Shown in pieces: positions 8,666 to 16,976 of a DNA stretch of 64,000 nucleotides. Both the position numbers and the translations under genes were made by a program. Every line of letters starts with the position of its first letter. Position 1 is the first letter of the stretch. The DNA is from Brevibacillus agri (GTDB lineage Bacteria > Bacillota > Bacilli > Brevibacillales > Brevibacillaceae): assembly GCF_004117055.1 (NCBI RefSeq), contig NZ_CP026363.1, forward strand, positions 1,913,501 to 1,977,500. Direction: 5' to 3'. A model generated the notes under the pieces. The model worked only from the letters and a program-made list of their open reading frames with translations. It had not been told where the DNA came from and did not search any database.

Positions 8666-9837
8666 AATGTGCCGACACAGGCTTGATTCAGACGTTTTTG
8701 GACGGGGAATGCGACGCGCAGCAAAGCGAAACGTTTCGCGCTCACCTGGCTGAGTGCGAACAGTGTCAGGCTCGCCTGGAAGAGCTGACGGCTCTCGATG
8801 TCTGGACGCGCGAAAAAATCGAAGCGCACGTTTTTGCCCAGGCGGACCAGGCGAAGATCGATACCGACGCCGCGTGGCAGCGTTTCTCGCAAACCGCAGG
8901 AACAACGAAAAAGAGCGATCTGCGCGAGTGGGACAGCCACGAGCAGCGCAGCGCGAAAAGGAGCTGGAAACAGATGAACAAAACGACAAAACGCTGGATG
9001 ACGGCAGCGTCAGCAGCAGCCGTAGTGGCGGTATCCCTTTCTTTTCCGCAAGTGCAGGCGGCCGCCAATGATTTTCTGTCCATTTTCCGCATGAGCAAGG
9101 TCGAATTTGTCAAAGTGACGCCGAAGGACTTGCAGCAAGTGGAAAGCTGGATTGCAAACGGCAATGTCGGCGAGATGGATTTGCAAGGAATCGGGAAAAT
9201 CTGGATCGACGGCGTGGATAAAGACAAGCAGGAAAACCGAAACCAATACTACAACAGCAGAGAGGCCGCCGAGAAAGCGGGCGTCAAGCTGCCGAAGCTG
9301 CCGGATGGGCTGATCGTGGACGGCGTAGAGGTGACTTCCCCGTATCGCGTGCACCTGGAAATCAACACCGAGCGGGCGAACAAGCTGCTGGCCCAACTGC
9401 AGGTAGAGGCGAAATTCGATGAGAAGCTGGACGGCCAGCGCATCTCGTTGGAAATTCCGAAGATGCAAAAGACGTGGATCGCCACTGGCAAAGACAGCTA
9501 TTCCTACTCCGTGGTGGACGCGCCTGAGCTGAAAGCGCCAGAGGGCGTAGATTTGCTCCAGTTGCGCGAGACAGTGCTGGCGCTGCCGTTCATTCCGGAT
9601 CAGGTGAAAAAGCAAATGCTCGACATCAAAGACTGGAAGCATACGATTCCGGTGCCGTACATGGCTGACGGCAAGAGCGACATGAAGGAAGTCAAGGTAA
9701 ACGGCGAGGACGGCATGCTGGTCACCGGCAGGTACGATACGCATCTCGTCTGGCAGCAGGACGGAAAAATTCACATGCTCGAAGGCAGTGACAAGAGTGG
9801 AGAAGCGCTGCTGGCTTTGGCGAAGCAGTTGAAATAG
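8662..9837 (+). CDS. anti-sigma factor with zinc-finger (zf-HC2) domain
   Basis: This membrane-spanning regulator is predicted to hold the adjacent ECF sigma factor inactive. Residues 1-45 contain an anti-sigma zinc-binding pattern (MKCADTGLIQTFLDGEC, then HLAECEQCQARLEEL, with His/Cys/Cys). One membrane helix lies around residues 113-133 (MTAASAAAVVAVSLSF, then Ala-rich). An extracellular domain of about 255 residues follows. Its ATG overlaps the sigma stop (ATGA). The external domain has no motif I recognise beyond similarity to the DUF4367-like outer domains of such proteins. It probably senses an envelope signal. Confidence 0.85.
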   Translation: MKCADTGLIQTFLDGECDAQQSETFRAHLAECEQCQARLEELTALDVWTREKIEAHVFAQADQAKIDTDAAWQRFSQTAGTTKKSDLREWDSHEQRSAKRSWKQMNKTTKRWMTAASAAAVVAVSLSFPQVQAAANDFLSIFRMSKVEFVKVTPKDLQQVESWIANGNVGEMDLQGIGKIWIDGVDKDKQENRNQYYNSREAAEKAGVKLPKLPDGLIVDGVEVTSPYRVHLEINTERANKLLAQLQVEAKFDEKLDGQRISLEIPKMQKTWIATGKDSYSYSVVDAPELKAPEGVDLLQLRETVLALPFIPDQVKKQMLDIKDWKHTIPVPYMADGKSDMKEVKVNGEDGMLVTGRYDTHLVWQQDGKIHMLEGSDKSGEALLALAKQLK

Positions 9838-9863
9838 GGCAGGCAAATCGCGCGAGCGGATTG

Positions 9864-9896
9864 GCAGAGTTTTCCTGAAAGGGGAGGCTCTGCTTT
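9864..9896 (+). terminator. possible weak terminator after the anti-sigma gene
   Basis: GCAGAG (9864-9869) pairs with CTCTGC (9888-9893). The stem extends inward through G-U pairs, and a short T-run (TTT) follows. It may attenuate rather than stop readthrough into the ABC genes. Confidence 0.4.
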
Positions 9897-9929
9897 GTCC
9901 CGTTTATCGTCAGAAAGAGGAGGCAACAG

Positions 9930-10892
9930 ATGTCTGATTACGTCATCGAGACCTGGGAGCTATCCAAGCAGTACGACGGCAAGGCAGGATGCAAAAACAT
10001 TACGCTGCAAGTGCCGCGCGGGTCGGTGTTTGGCTTTCTCGGGCAAAACGGCGCCGGAAAAAGCACCTTTGTCCGAACGATGCTGGGGCTGTTGCACCCG
10101 ACAAAAGGCAGGGCGGTCATGCTCGGCCACCCGATCGGCAGCGTCGCGTCGCGCCAAAAAGTCGGGTATTTGCCCGAGCTGTTTCGTTATCCGGATTGGC
10201 TGACCGGACAGCAGCTCCTGGAACATCATGCCGAGCTGTGCGGCCTGTCCCGGACGGAGAGCAAGGCCGTCATCCGCCATGTGCTGGAGCTGGTGGGCAT
10301 GGCTGGCCGCGAGCGCGAGCGGATTCGCGGCTACTCCAAAGGCATGCAGCAGCGCATCGGGATCGCCTGCGCTTTACTGTCCGATCCCGAGCTGATTTTT
10401 TTGGACGAGCCGACTTCAGCGCTTGATCCGATTGGGCGAAAAGAAGTGCGCGAGCTGATTGCCAGGCTGCGCGATCAAGGCAAAACGATTTTTCTCAACA
10501 GCCATCTGCTCAGCGAGATGGAGAGCGTCTGCAACTACGTCGGCATCATCCATCGCAGCGAGCTGGTCGTGCATGGGGAATGGCGCAAGCTGAGCAGCGT
10601 CGCTCCTCAGATTGAGCTGACCGTAGAGGCGGCGAGCTTTGCCGCGAGCGAAGAACTGCCGGCCTTCGTCACTGACCGGCGGCTGCACAGACAAGACGCT
10701 GACCGCTCTACGTGGCTGCTGACGCTGGATCGGGACAATCGGGTGCCGGAGCTTTTGCAGGCGTTGATCGCCAGAGGCGTCGCGGTGCATGGGGTTGTGC
10801 AAAAGCAGCAGTCGCTGGAGGAAGTATTTTTGTACTGGGTGCAAAAGAAGGAGGGGGAAGCGCATGTGGCCGATCATGAAAATCACGTATAG
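9930..10892 (+). CDS. ABC transporter ATP-binding protein
   Basis: This cytoplasmic ATPase subunit of a drug/lipid-type ABC exporter has Walker A (GFLGQNGAGKSTFVRTMLGL), a Q-loop region (VGYLPELFRY), the signature (GYSKGMQQRIGIACALL), Walker B (LIFLDEPTSALDP) and the switch His (NSHLLSEME). Its C-terminal extension of about 100 residues is usual for the CcmA/NatA class. The ATG at 9930 follows AGAGGAGG. It overlaps the permease start by 29 bp, so the two are translated together. The position right after the sigma/anti-sigma pair suggests shared control. Confidence 0.92.
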   Translation: MSDYVIETWELSKQYDGKAGCKNITLQVPRGSVFGFLGQNGAGKSTFVRTMLGLLHPTKGRAVMLGHPIGSVASRQKVGYLPELFRYPDWLTGQQLLEHHAELCGLSRTESKAVIRHVLELVGMAGRERERIRGYSKGMQQRIGIACALLSDPELIFLDEPTSALDPIGRKEVRELIARLRDQGKTIFLNSHLLSEMESVCNYVGIIHRSELVVHGEWRKLSSVAPQIELTVEAASFAASEELPAFVTDRRLHRQDADRSTWLLTLDRDNRVPELLQALIARGVAVHGVVQKQQSLEEVFLYWVQKKEGEAHVADHENHV

Positions 10893-11730
10893 GGAGATGC
10901 TCTCCAAGCGGATTTTTACGATTACGATGATGATGTCGCTTGCCTTCCTGCTGCTGTTTGGCGTGGCGACCTGGTTTGCGGCGCGGGAGCTGGGCCGTGA
11001 GCTGGGAGGCAGCGCGACCGACGTGCTGATGCAAAAAAACTTTTTCTCCACCCAACTGCTCGGCATGGGCTTGTACTTCGGCTCCTTCATTACCGCGCTG
11101 CTCGCGATTTTAAGCAGCGTCGGCAGCATTGCGTCTGAAGTGGAGAGCCACCAGATTGATACGTGGCTCGCCCGGGCGCTGCCGCGGCACAAATACGTGC
11201 TCGGCAAATTCGGCGGGCTTTCGAGCATGCTCATCCTCTACGCCATCCTGATGTTTTTGGGCATCCTCGGGATCAATCAGTGGGTGGGCGGAGGCGTACT
11301 GGCCGCAGACGTGAGCGCCCAGCAAGTGTTGTCCTCCCTGGGCTATTTTGTCCTGATGCCCGTCATTCTGGTCTGCGTGTCTCTTTTGCTCAGCAGTGTG
11401 ACGACGACGGTGACAGGCGGAATCGTCCTGATTATTTTGTACGGGATCAGCTTTATCGGCGGGTTTGTCGAGCAGATCGGGTCGATCATCGGACAAGACG
11501 CGCTCATCAACATCGGCATTATTTCCAGTCTGCTGTTTCCGACCGACTCGCTGTTCAGGCAAGCGACTGTTGTGCTGTTTGACACGGCAGACGATCCGCT
11601 GTCCTTTGCGACCCAAGGCATATTCGGCACCATGTCTCCGCCGAGCGACGCCATGCTTTTTTACACTGTTATTTACGGAGCGGTGATGTTGGCGCTGGCT
11701 GTCCGCTTGTTCGGAAAGCGCGATGTGTAA
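10864..11730 (+). CDS. ABC transporter permease
   Basis: This 288-residue integral membrane partner of the preceding ATPase has about six hydrophobic segments: near the N-terminus after MWPIMKITYREMLSKRIF, at SFITALLAILSSVGSIASEV, and at SMLILYAILMFLGILGI, followed by three more. The layout fits the NatB/YhaP-like ABC-2 permeases. The open frame extends upstream inside the ATPase gene, but the ATG at 10864 follows AAGGAGGGGG. The substrate cannot be inferred. ABC-2 permeases commonly export lipids, peptides or antibiotics. Confidence 0.88.
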   Translation: MWPIMKITYREMLSKRIFTITMMMSLAFLLLFGVATWFAARELGRELGGSATDVLMQKNFFSTQLLGMGLYFGSFITALLAILSSVGSIASEVESHQIDTWLARALPRHKYVLGKFGGLSSMLILYAILMFLGILGINQWVGGGVLAADVSAQQVLSSLGYFVLMPVILVCVSLLLSSVTTTVTGGIVLIILYGISFIGGFVEQIGSIIGQDALINIGIISSLLFPTDSLFRQATVVLFDTADDPLSFATQGIFGTMSPPSDAMLFYTVIYGAVMLALAVRLFGKRDV

Positions 11731-11781
11731 CGGGAACAGCCCGAGCCGGACAGCTCGGGCAAAGGCAGCCTGGCGCTGGAG

Positions 11782-11994
11782 TTAGTTGCGGTCTGTCTCC
11801 GAGCGGGCCTGGACCGTTTTTTGTTCTTGTTGTTGCAGAAGCTGGATCAATTGGTCCAGCTTTTCATTTCGTTCGCGGTCCAGCGAGGTCTTGTTTTTCA
11901 TGAAGCGGATCAGGCTGAAAATCAAATAAATGATTAGACCGTAAAACAGCAACATTATCAAGAGCGGGATGGCAGAAACACCGACGTTAAGCAT
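11782..11994 (-). CDS. small membrane protein with C-terminal coiled coil (70 aa)
   Basis: The protein has one N-terminal transmembrane helix (IPLLIMLLFYGLIIYLIFSL). A basic/charged region and a Leu/Gln-rich predicted coiled coil follow (EKLDQLIQLLQQQEQK). The GGAGG-containing ribosome-binding site is on the minus strand just upstream. Small membrane proteins of this shape are common in Bacillales and some hold short cytoplasmic oligomerisation domains. I do not recognise a specific family. It lies alone between the ABC genes and the two-component remnants. Confidence 0.75.
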   Translation of the reverse strand: MLNVGVSAIPLLIMLLFYGLIIYLIFSLIRFMKNKTSLDRERNEKLDQLIQLLQQQEQKTVQARSETDRN

Positions 11995-12144
11995 GAAAAC
12001 CTCCAGTTTAGGAAAATATAGGTTGTCTTATTGTAACATGCAACGGGACGAGTGGACACGATGTTCGTGAATTTTATGACGTTAATGAAAACAATGCGGG
12101 TAAAACTGTTTATGCGCAAATTCTATTCGGACTTTTACGAAGAT

Positions 12145-12153
12145 TGCTATAAT
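12145..12153 (+). promoter_or_regulatory. extended -10 promoter of the decayed sensor kinase
   Basis: TGCTATAAT matches the tkt extended -10 exactly and even shares the following GGCA. It lies immediately before the kinase remnant, so the remnant may still be transcribed. Confidence 0.45.
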
Positions 12154-12164
12154 GGCAGCGCAAA

Positions 12165-12913
12165 ATGAAAGCGCATTCTTCCAAGGAGGAAATCGGGAAG
12201 CAGATGGTGGGCGGCGATAACGAGGCGGTGTTCGCGGGAAACTCGATCATCTCCGAGACAGTCGGTTCGCTCGGACCGGGGCTGCGGGGACAGACGCCGA
12301 TCTATAATGACGCAGGGCAAGTGATGGGAGTCGTGTCTGTCGGCTTTTTGCTGGCAGATATTGACGAGACGATCGAATCGTACCGCGACCGGATTGTCGT
12401 GGTGGGGATCGTTACACTGCTGTTGGGCGTTGCTTGCACGATGCTGCTTGCTTGCTCGGCAAGCTGAACCAGGCCAACGAACGCAAAATCGAGCTGAAAA
12501 TCGACCCGGACAGCAACTTCCGCGACATTCCCGCCGCGATTGACCGGGCGCAACTGATTGTCATTTTGGGCAATTTGCTCGATAATGCGATGGACGCCGT
12601 TTTGTCGCCGGGGGCGTTTGCGCAGGAGGTTACGATTTTTTTGTTGGACATGGAGGAAGTGCTGCTGATCGAGGTGGAAGATCGCGGGCCAGGCATCTCG
12701 CGCGAAAACGCCGAACGGGTATTCGAGCTGGGGTTTTCGACCAAAGCGAAACCGAATCACGGCTACGGCCTGCATCTGGTGCAACAGGCGGTCGCGGAGC
12801 TGCACGGCAATATTACGCATACAGGCAATCCGTCGGGCGGAACGATTTTTACCGTGACGCTTCCGAAAAGAAGCTCGCACGTCGCAGACATGAAGGAGGG
12901 AGAGCAGCGTTGA
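12165..12913 (+). pseudogene. CitA/DcuS-type sensor histidine kinase, remnant with internal deletion
   Basis: Two fragments of one kinase lie in different frames. The first (12165-12467) encodes the end of a periplasmic PAS-like sensor domain (IGKQMVGGDNEAVF, then SLGPGLRGQTPIYNDAGQVM) and a membrane helix. At about 12455 it meets, out of frame, the C-terminal part (12450-12913), which begins KLNQANERKIELKIDPDSNF and includes the HATPase N-box LGNLLDNAMDAV and G-boxes DRGPGIS and GYGLHLV. The N-terminal membrane helix, the cytoplasmic PAS domain and the phospho-acceptor His region are missing, so it cannot work as a sensor. The intact ATPase part overlaps the response-regulator start, as in citrate/C4-dicarboxylate systems. 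Confidence 0.8.
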
Positions 12914-13175
12914 AAAGCATGGCGGGGAGCAACATACGGGTACTGATTGTCGAGGACGACCTCAGAATCGCCGAGGTGAACCGACGATTTGTGGAAAAAG
13001 TGGAGGGCTACGAGGTTGTAGGCATTGCCACCAATGGACAGGAGGCGCGGGACCAGTTGGAGCTATTGCAGCCGGACCTGGTGCTTTTGGACATTTATTT
13101 TCCGGACATGGACGGGCTTGATTTTTTGTCGGTGATGAAGGAAGAGTTTCCCGTGTGCGACTGCATCATGGCTGT
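12910..13175 (+). pseudogene. CitB/DcuR-type response regulator, truncated after about 85 residues
   Basis: The receiver domain begins normally (IRVLIVEDDLRIAEVNRRFV, phosphoacceptor in LVLLDIYFPDMDGLDFL). It runs to about EEFPVCDCIM and then passes into unrelated sequence with no further receiver motifs (no K of the beta5 strand) and no helix-turn-helix domain. The TTG start at 12910 overlaps the kinase stop. A deletion joined it at about 13170 to the 3' side of a membrane-protein fragment encoded on the other strand, so the regulator is non-functional. Confidence 0.75.
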
Positions 13176-13454
13176 TCAGGGAAGACAGGGCACCCCCGCC
13201 GATATAACAAGCGACGTACACAAGGACAAGAAAGTCGGCCAAAAGGAGCGCATAAACGTTTCCTGCTGCCGAACCCTTTTGTAAATCAACAGGAAGACGA
13301 TTGATAGAAGAAAGCTGGTGGTGTGTATGCCCGTCAACGTATAGCAAAAGAGAGGATCGCCGACGTCTTTGAGCAAGACTAGATCGGCATACAGAAAAAA
13401 AGGATAGCACATGAGCAGAAACAGCGAGGTCATGCGCAACCGGGTGAATAACAA
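13176..13454 (-). pseudogene. N-terminal fragment of a multi-pass membrane protein
   Basis: This minus-strand frame encodes about three hydrophobic helices: MTSLFLLMCYPFFLY, then FLLSIVFLLIYKR, then LSLCTSLVISAGVP. It stops exactly where the response-regulator remnant from the opposite strand ends, near 13175. There is no convincing ribosome-binding site at the TTG start (13454). I read it as the N-terminal membrane domain of a larger protein, possibly a sensor, cut off by the same deletion that truncated the response regulator. The family is not recognised. Confidence 0.5.
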
Positions 13455-13526
13455 GTTGGTGTTCCATTCATGAAAGGCTTCATCATGCTATTCATCTGTT
13501 GATCTCAATCCTTTGCTGGAAGGTCG

Positions 13527-13576
13527 AAAAAACTCCACGTAAGCACGAACGATTCCGATAGCGTGTTCACGTGGAG
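13527..13576 (-). terminator. rho-independent terminator of trmB
   Basis: A 15-bp inverted repeat with two imperfect positions runs from CTCCACGTAAGCACG (13533-13547) to CGTGTTCACGTGGAG (13562-13576). On the minus strand it is followed by TTTTTT (13532-13527). It lies about 30 bp after the trmB stop. Confidence 0.8.
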
Positions 13577-13607
13577 GCATGTGCCTTGTCCAAAAGGCGC
13601 GTTTCTT

Positions 13608-14252
13608 CTATTTAATGATGCAGCTTGCCTCTACCCGATAAATACGCTGTCCGCGGGACGAAAAGCGCTCTTCGTACTCCGTCATGACGTTCTCCTCTGC
13701 GAGCTTCGACTGGTGCAGGTCAAAAGTGATGTTGCGCATCTGGAAGCGCTCGGCAGCGAACTGATTGAGCGAAAACTCAAAGAGCTTTTCATTGTCTGTC
13801 TTCAGATGAATCTCTCCGTCCTCGGCAAGCACCTGACGATAGTTGTTCAGGAAGCGAGGATGGGTGAGACGGCGTTTGGCGTGGCGTGTCTTGGGCCACG
13901 GATCGCTGAAGTTCAGATAGATGCGGACAATCTCGTGATCGGCAAACAGCTCGGTCAGCTTGGAAGCGTCAAACTGGACAAAGGCCAGATTCGGAATCGG
14001 CTTGTACTCTGTCCGCTGCAAGGCGCGCAACACGACCTCCGCTTTCAGCTCGACAGCAATGAAATTAATATCAGGGTGACGCTGTGCCAATGTATTAATG
14101 AAGCGTCCTTTTCCACAGCCGATCTCCACGTGGATCGGATTGTCATTTCCGAAGCGTTCTTTCCAGCTTCCTTTATAGGAAAGGGGATTGTCCACAAACG
14201 TCGGATATTCTCGCAGGGCCGCTTCGGCACCTGGAATGTTACGCAGTCGCAT
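13608..14252 (-). CDS. trmB: tRNA (guanine-N7-)-methyltransferase
   Basis: This enzyme methylates G46 in the variable loop of tRNAs using S-adenosylmethionine. The 214-residue product has the full TrmB layout: MRLRNIPGAEAALREYPTFV, the SAM-binding HVEIGCGKGRFINTLAQRHP, INFIAVELK, and the characteristic RIYLNFSDPWPKTRHAKRRL and LKTDNEKLFEFS. An AAGGAGG ribosome-binding site lies just upstream of the ATG and a strong terminator follows. It is an intact housekeeping gene between two decayed regions. Confidence 0.97.
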   Translation of the reverse strand: MRLRNIPGAEAALREYPTFVDNPLSYKGSWKERFGNDNPIHVEIGCGKGRFINTLAQRHPDINFIAVELKAEVVLRALQRTEYKPIPNLAFVQFDASKLTELFADHEIVRIYLNFSDPWPKTRHAKRRLTHPRFLNNYRQVLAEDGEIHLKTDNEKLFEFSLNQFAAERFQMRNITFDLHQSKLAEENVMTEYEERFSSRGQRIYRVEASCIIK

Positions 14253-14649
14253 GATGTGCCTCCTTAAAACGAACTCTTTTCTACTTTACGCTGACTCCCT
14301 GCAGGTTGCAAGCATAGAGAAGGAAGAGTAGAGAGAATCCAGTTTCTTCCCCAGCGAAAATCGCGAGAACAGGAACTTTTTGCAAGAGGAACTAGGCCAT
14401 AAGTCGCATGTTATGCGGGAAGTAGACGCTTGGCACTGGATATAATTGGTCAAATTGCGAGGAACATTTTGGCAAGAAAATAAACTGAAAATTTGAGGAA
14501 TGCCCATGATATCGGGCTTGAGCGCGTCAAGCGGTAATCGTATCCATTTGCCCAAGCGGTTTTTGCCAAGTTTTTGGTAATTTCACTGGGCAACAGCTTT
14601 GGTAAAGTAGAGAACAAGTGAGAGGTCAGCCAAACTTTGCATAAAGTAA
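14253..14649. other. intergenic stretch without a recognisable gene
   Basis: About 400 bp separate trmB from the NlpC/P60 gene. An 89-codon minus-strand open frame exists here but lacks a ribosome-binding site and protein-like composition. I see no RNA gene or repeat. The promoters for the two divergent genes must lie here, but no hexamer pair is clear. Confidence 0.5.
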
Positions 14650-14677
14650 GCTTCTACCGAAACGATTTCGTAGAAGC
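14650..14677 (+). promoter_or_regulatory. stem-loop in the leader of the NlpC/P60 gene
   Basis: GCTTCTAC-C-GAAA (14650-14662) pairs with TTTCGTAGAAGC (14666-14677), a 12-bp stem with one bulged C and a tight three-base CGA loop. It ends 15 bp before the GGGAGG ribosome-binding site. There is no T-run, so it is more likely an mRNA stabiliser or protein-binding site than a terminator. Confidence 0.5.
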
Positions 14678-14706
14678 GTGTTCTGTCAAAAGGGAGGATG
14701 AACAAC

Positions 14707-15204
14707 ATGAAACTGCGAAAAACCCTCATCGGAATTGTAATGGGCTTGACACTTGGCGTAACGGCGATTGCCATGCCGATGCCTGGAGAAAATGTAGCTC
14801 ATGCTGCTTGGTCGCAAGCAAAAGCGGACAAGGTTATTGCCACTGGGAAAAAATATTTGGGTACACCTTATAAATTCGGGGCAAGCAAAAATACGACAGC
14901 CGTCTTTGACTGCTCTTCTTTCACGCAACGCGTTTTTCGTGTGGCAGTAGGCAAGAGCTTGCCGCGAACGTCGCGCGACCAGGCGAAAAAAGGAATCAGT
15001 GTGTCCAAAGCCAACCTGAAAAAAGGGGATCTGGTCTTCTTCAAGGCGAGCACAACGACGAAGTCCAAGCGGATTACCCACGTAGCGATTTACGCTGGCA
15101 ACAACAAGCTACTACATACCTACGGGCAACCCGGTGTGACTTTTACAGGTTTTAAAGGCACATCCTGGGAGAAGCGCTTTGTCTCGGCGCGCCGCGTCCT
15201 GTAG
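14707..15204 (+). CDS. secreted NlpC/P60 family cell-wall endopeptidase
   Basis: This predicted gamma-D-glutamyl-diamino acid endopeptidase acts on peptidoglycan outside the cell. A Sec signal peptide is clear: KLRKTLIGIVMGLTLGVTAI, with a likely cleavage after AHA near residue 33. The mature part is almost only the catalytic domain, with the Cys in FDCSSFTQRVF, the His in THVAIYAGNNKLLHTYG, and KGDLVFFKA. There is no SH3 or LysM domain, so wall targeting must come from elsewhere. Two ATGs are close. The one at 14707 is nine bases from the GGGAGG site, whereas the one at 14698 abuts it. Confidence 0.92.
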   Translation: MKLRKTLIGIVMGLTLGVTAIAMPMPGENVAHAAWSQAKADKVIATGKKYLGTPYKFGASKNTTAVFDCSSFTQRVFRVAVGKSLPRTSRDQAKKGISVSKANLKKGDLVFFKASTTTKSKRITHVAIYAGNNKLLHTYGQPGVTFTGFKGTSWEKRFVSARRVL

Positions 15205-15305
15205 CGTTATTTCGAATCTCTCTACTTATTCATACGTCTCACAGCGCCGTTCGTTGCGAGATAGGAGCAAGAAAATCTTGGAAAAAGCGAAGCAGGCAAA
15301 CAGGA

Positions 15306-15332
15306 GGGCGGTCCAGTCGGATCGTCCTTTTT
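15306..15332 (+). terminator. rho-independent terminator of the NlpC/P60 gene
   Basis: GGGCGGTCC (15306-15314) pairs with GGATCGTCC (15319-15327) over nine positions (two G-U), with an AGTC loop and TTTTT. The rest of 15205-15512 holds nothing else I can identify. Confidence 0.7.
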
Positions 15333-15512
15333 GCTGTCCAAGCGCCGGGGGAACGCCTCTTTTTTAGCATGCCCGATTCGCTTCGCGCAACAGCAGAAGC
15401 ATGGGCAATTGCCTTGATTTATCAATAGCAGTTTGCGTGTACAAGGAGTAGTATGGATGACGGATAAGCTAGGAGAAAACCTTGATGGAGAACGGAAAAA
15501 AGGAGCAATCCG

Positions 15513-16800
15513 ATGCAGACAGGTGGAGGCAAAAAAAGCAAAAACTTCTCGTTTGCCATGATCGCGTTGATGATGGTGCTGATTTTGTTGACCGGATGCG
15601 CCGCTTTTTTCGGGGAAGAACGAAAAGCCGACGACGGTACACCAAAATCCAAAGTCGCCCCAACCATCATTCGCTCCACAGGAGAAAAGAGCAAGGCGAT
15701 TCCGTTTGTGTACACCACCAGGCGGGAGCTATCGCTCACCTTCAATGGAATGACAGACAGCGACACGATGAAGAAGCTTTTGGATGAACTGGACAAGCAT
15801 CATCTGAAGGCTACTTTCTTTTTGCCTGGCATGCGGGGCGCAGAAGAGCCGGAGCTGGCAAAAGAAATCGTCGCGCGCGGACATGATAATGCACGCCAAC
15901 GCGCTCTACCAGGGGATGAACCGGCTCGTGTCCGATGTGAATGACGCCAACATCCGGCAACTGTTTGTGATGCATTTCAACAGGGAGGGCAACGCCTGCA
16001 ATACCGCCGAGGACAGCCTGTACAACCTGACGCGCGTCCAGGCTGCTCTTTACTGGTACACGAACCATTTGCTGATGAAAATTCAGAAGGATACGCAGCA
16101 AAAGGTCAAATTCGTGCAGGGCGACGAACAGCAGGCGGCAAAGTGGGAGCGAATGGGCGGTGCGGAGGAATTTGGGGACAACAGCATCGTGCTGACTTCG
16201 CCGCCCGGTGAAAGCGGCATGCTGTATTTGCGCGACAGCGAGAAGTACCGGGATGTGCGCGTGTCAGCCAAGCTGGAGGGCAATGTCGTCGGCAGACAAA
16301 CCATTTACTTGCGCTACGATCGCCAAAAAGAGTCGTTTGTCCGCTTGCTTTTGGAAAACAATGAGCTCAAGCTGGAAGAGAAGCAGGCAGGCCGTCCGCT
16401 GGTCGAGCTGTCCAAGGCAACATTGAGCGAGATCCACTGGAAGCCGGAAGACCTCGCCTACGACAAGGCGACAGTGTACAGCAAAGCCCAGACAGAGGCA
16501 GGGGCGGCAAAAGAAGACCCGGGCTATCCGGTCAATATTTCGCATATGCGGCTGCGGGAGATCGCGCTCAGCGGGAAGCGACTGACGGTGTCTGTGGACA
16601 AGCAGGTCGTGATCGACAGCCAGGAGACGGCGCAAGACAGCGGCGGTATCGCCCTGGAATCGCGGTATAGCGAGCAAAACCAAAAAGACGACATATACGA
16701 TGCCGTTTTTACGGATGTGAGCGTGGTTGCGCCGGCCGCTGGCGAGCCGGGCAAGGAGACAAACCTGTTCAGGAATGCGTATTCCGGCTGGCGGGTTTGA
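15513..16800 (+). pseudogene. lipoprotein polysaccharide deacetylase, disrupted by internal deletion/frameshift
   Basis: The first frame (from 15513, AAGGAG site upstream) has a lipobox (LILLTGCAA) and the start of a NodB domain (SLTFNGMTDSDTMKKLLDEL, then KATFFLPGM), up to VARGHD near 15888. The sequence then continues in another frame (15883-16800, starting MIMHANALYQGMNRL). This second part ends the deacetylase domain and continues into a jelly-roll-like C-terminal domain. Most of the NodB core, including the HxxxH metal ligands, is missing. A further frame change near 16790 is possible because the sequence after the stop still looks coding in another frame. I read it as a decayed cell-wall or polysaccharide deacetylase. 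Confidence 0.7.
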
Positions 16801-16912
16801 TTGGGCGGAGACAGGCGAGGTGACCGCGCTCACGGAGCAGCAGGCGCTGGAGCTGACAAAAGCGTGCGCTTCATGGATCAGTAACAAGCGGCTTTTGCTT
16901 TTGCATAGGAAA

Positions 16913-16955
16913 AACCCCCTGCCTGAGCGGACAGCTTGTCCAAAGGCAGGGGGTT
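16913..16955. terminator. bidirectional intrinsic terminator
   Basis: A perfect 12-bp stem, AACCCCCTGCCT (16913-16924) with AGGCAGGGGGTT (16944-16955), is flanked by a T-rich run on both strands. It serves the minus-strand ilvD and the plus-strand deacetylase remnant. Confidence 0.85.
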
Positions 16956-16976
16956 GTCTTTTATAAAGAAACGCGA

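Noticed and set aside
11738-11759. GC-rich hairpin CCCGAGC...GCTCGGG after the ABC permease as a terminator
   Set aside because: The stem is good, but there is no T-run on either strand, so I did not list it as a terminator.
14286-14555. 89-codon minus-strand frame between trmB and the NlpC/P60 gene
   Set aside because: It has no ribosome-binding site and Cys/Ser-rich, non-protein-like composition. The region is listed as empty instead.
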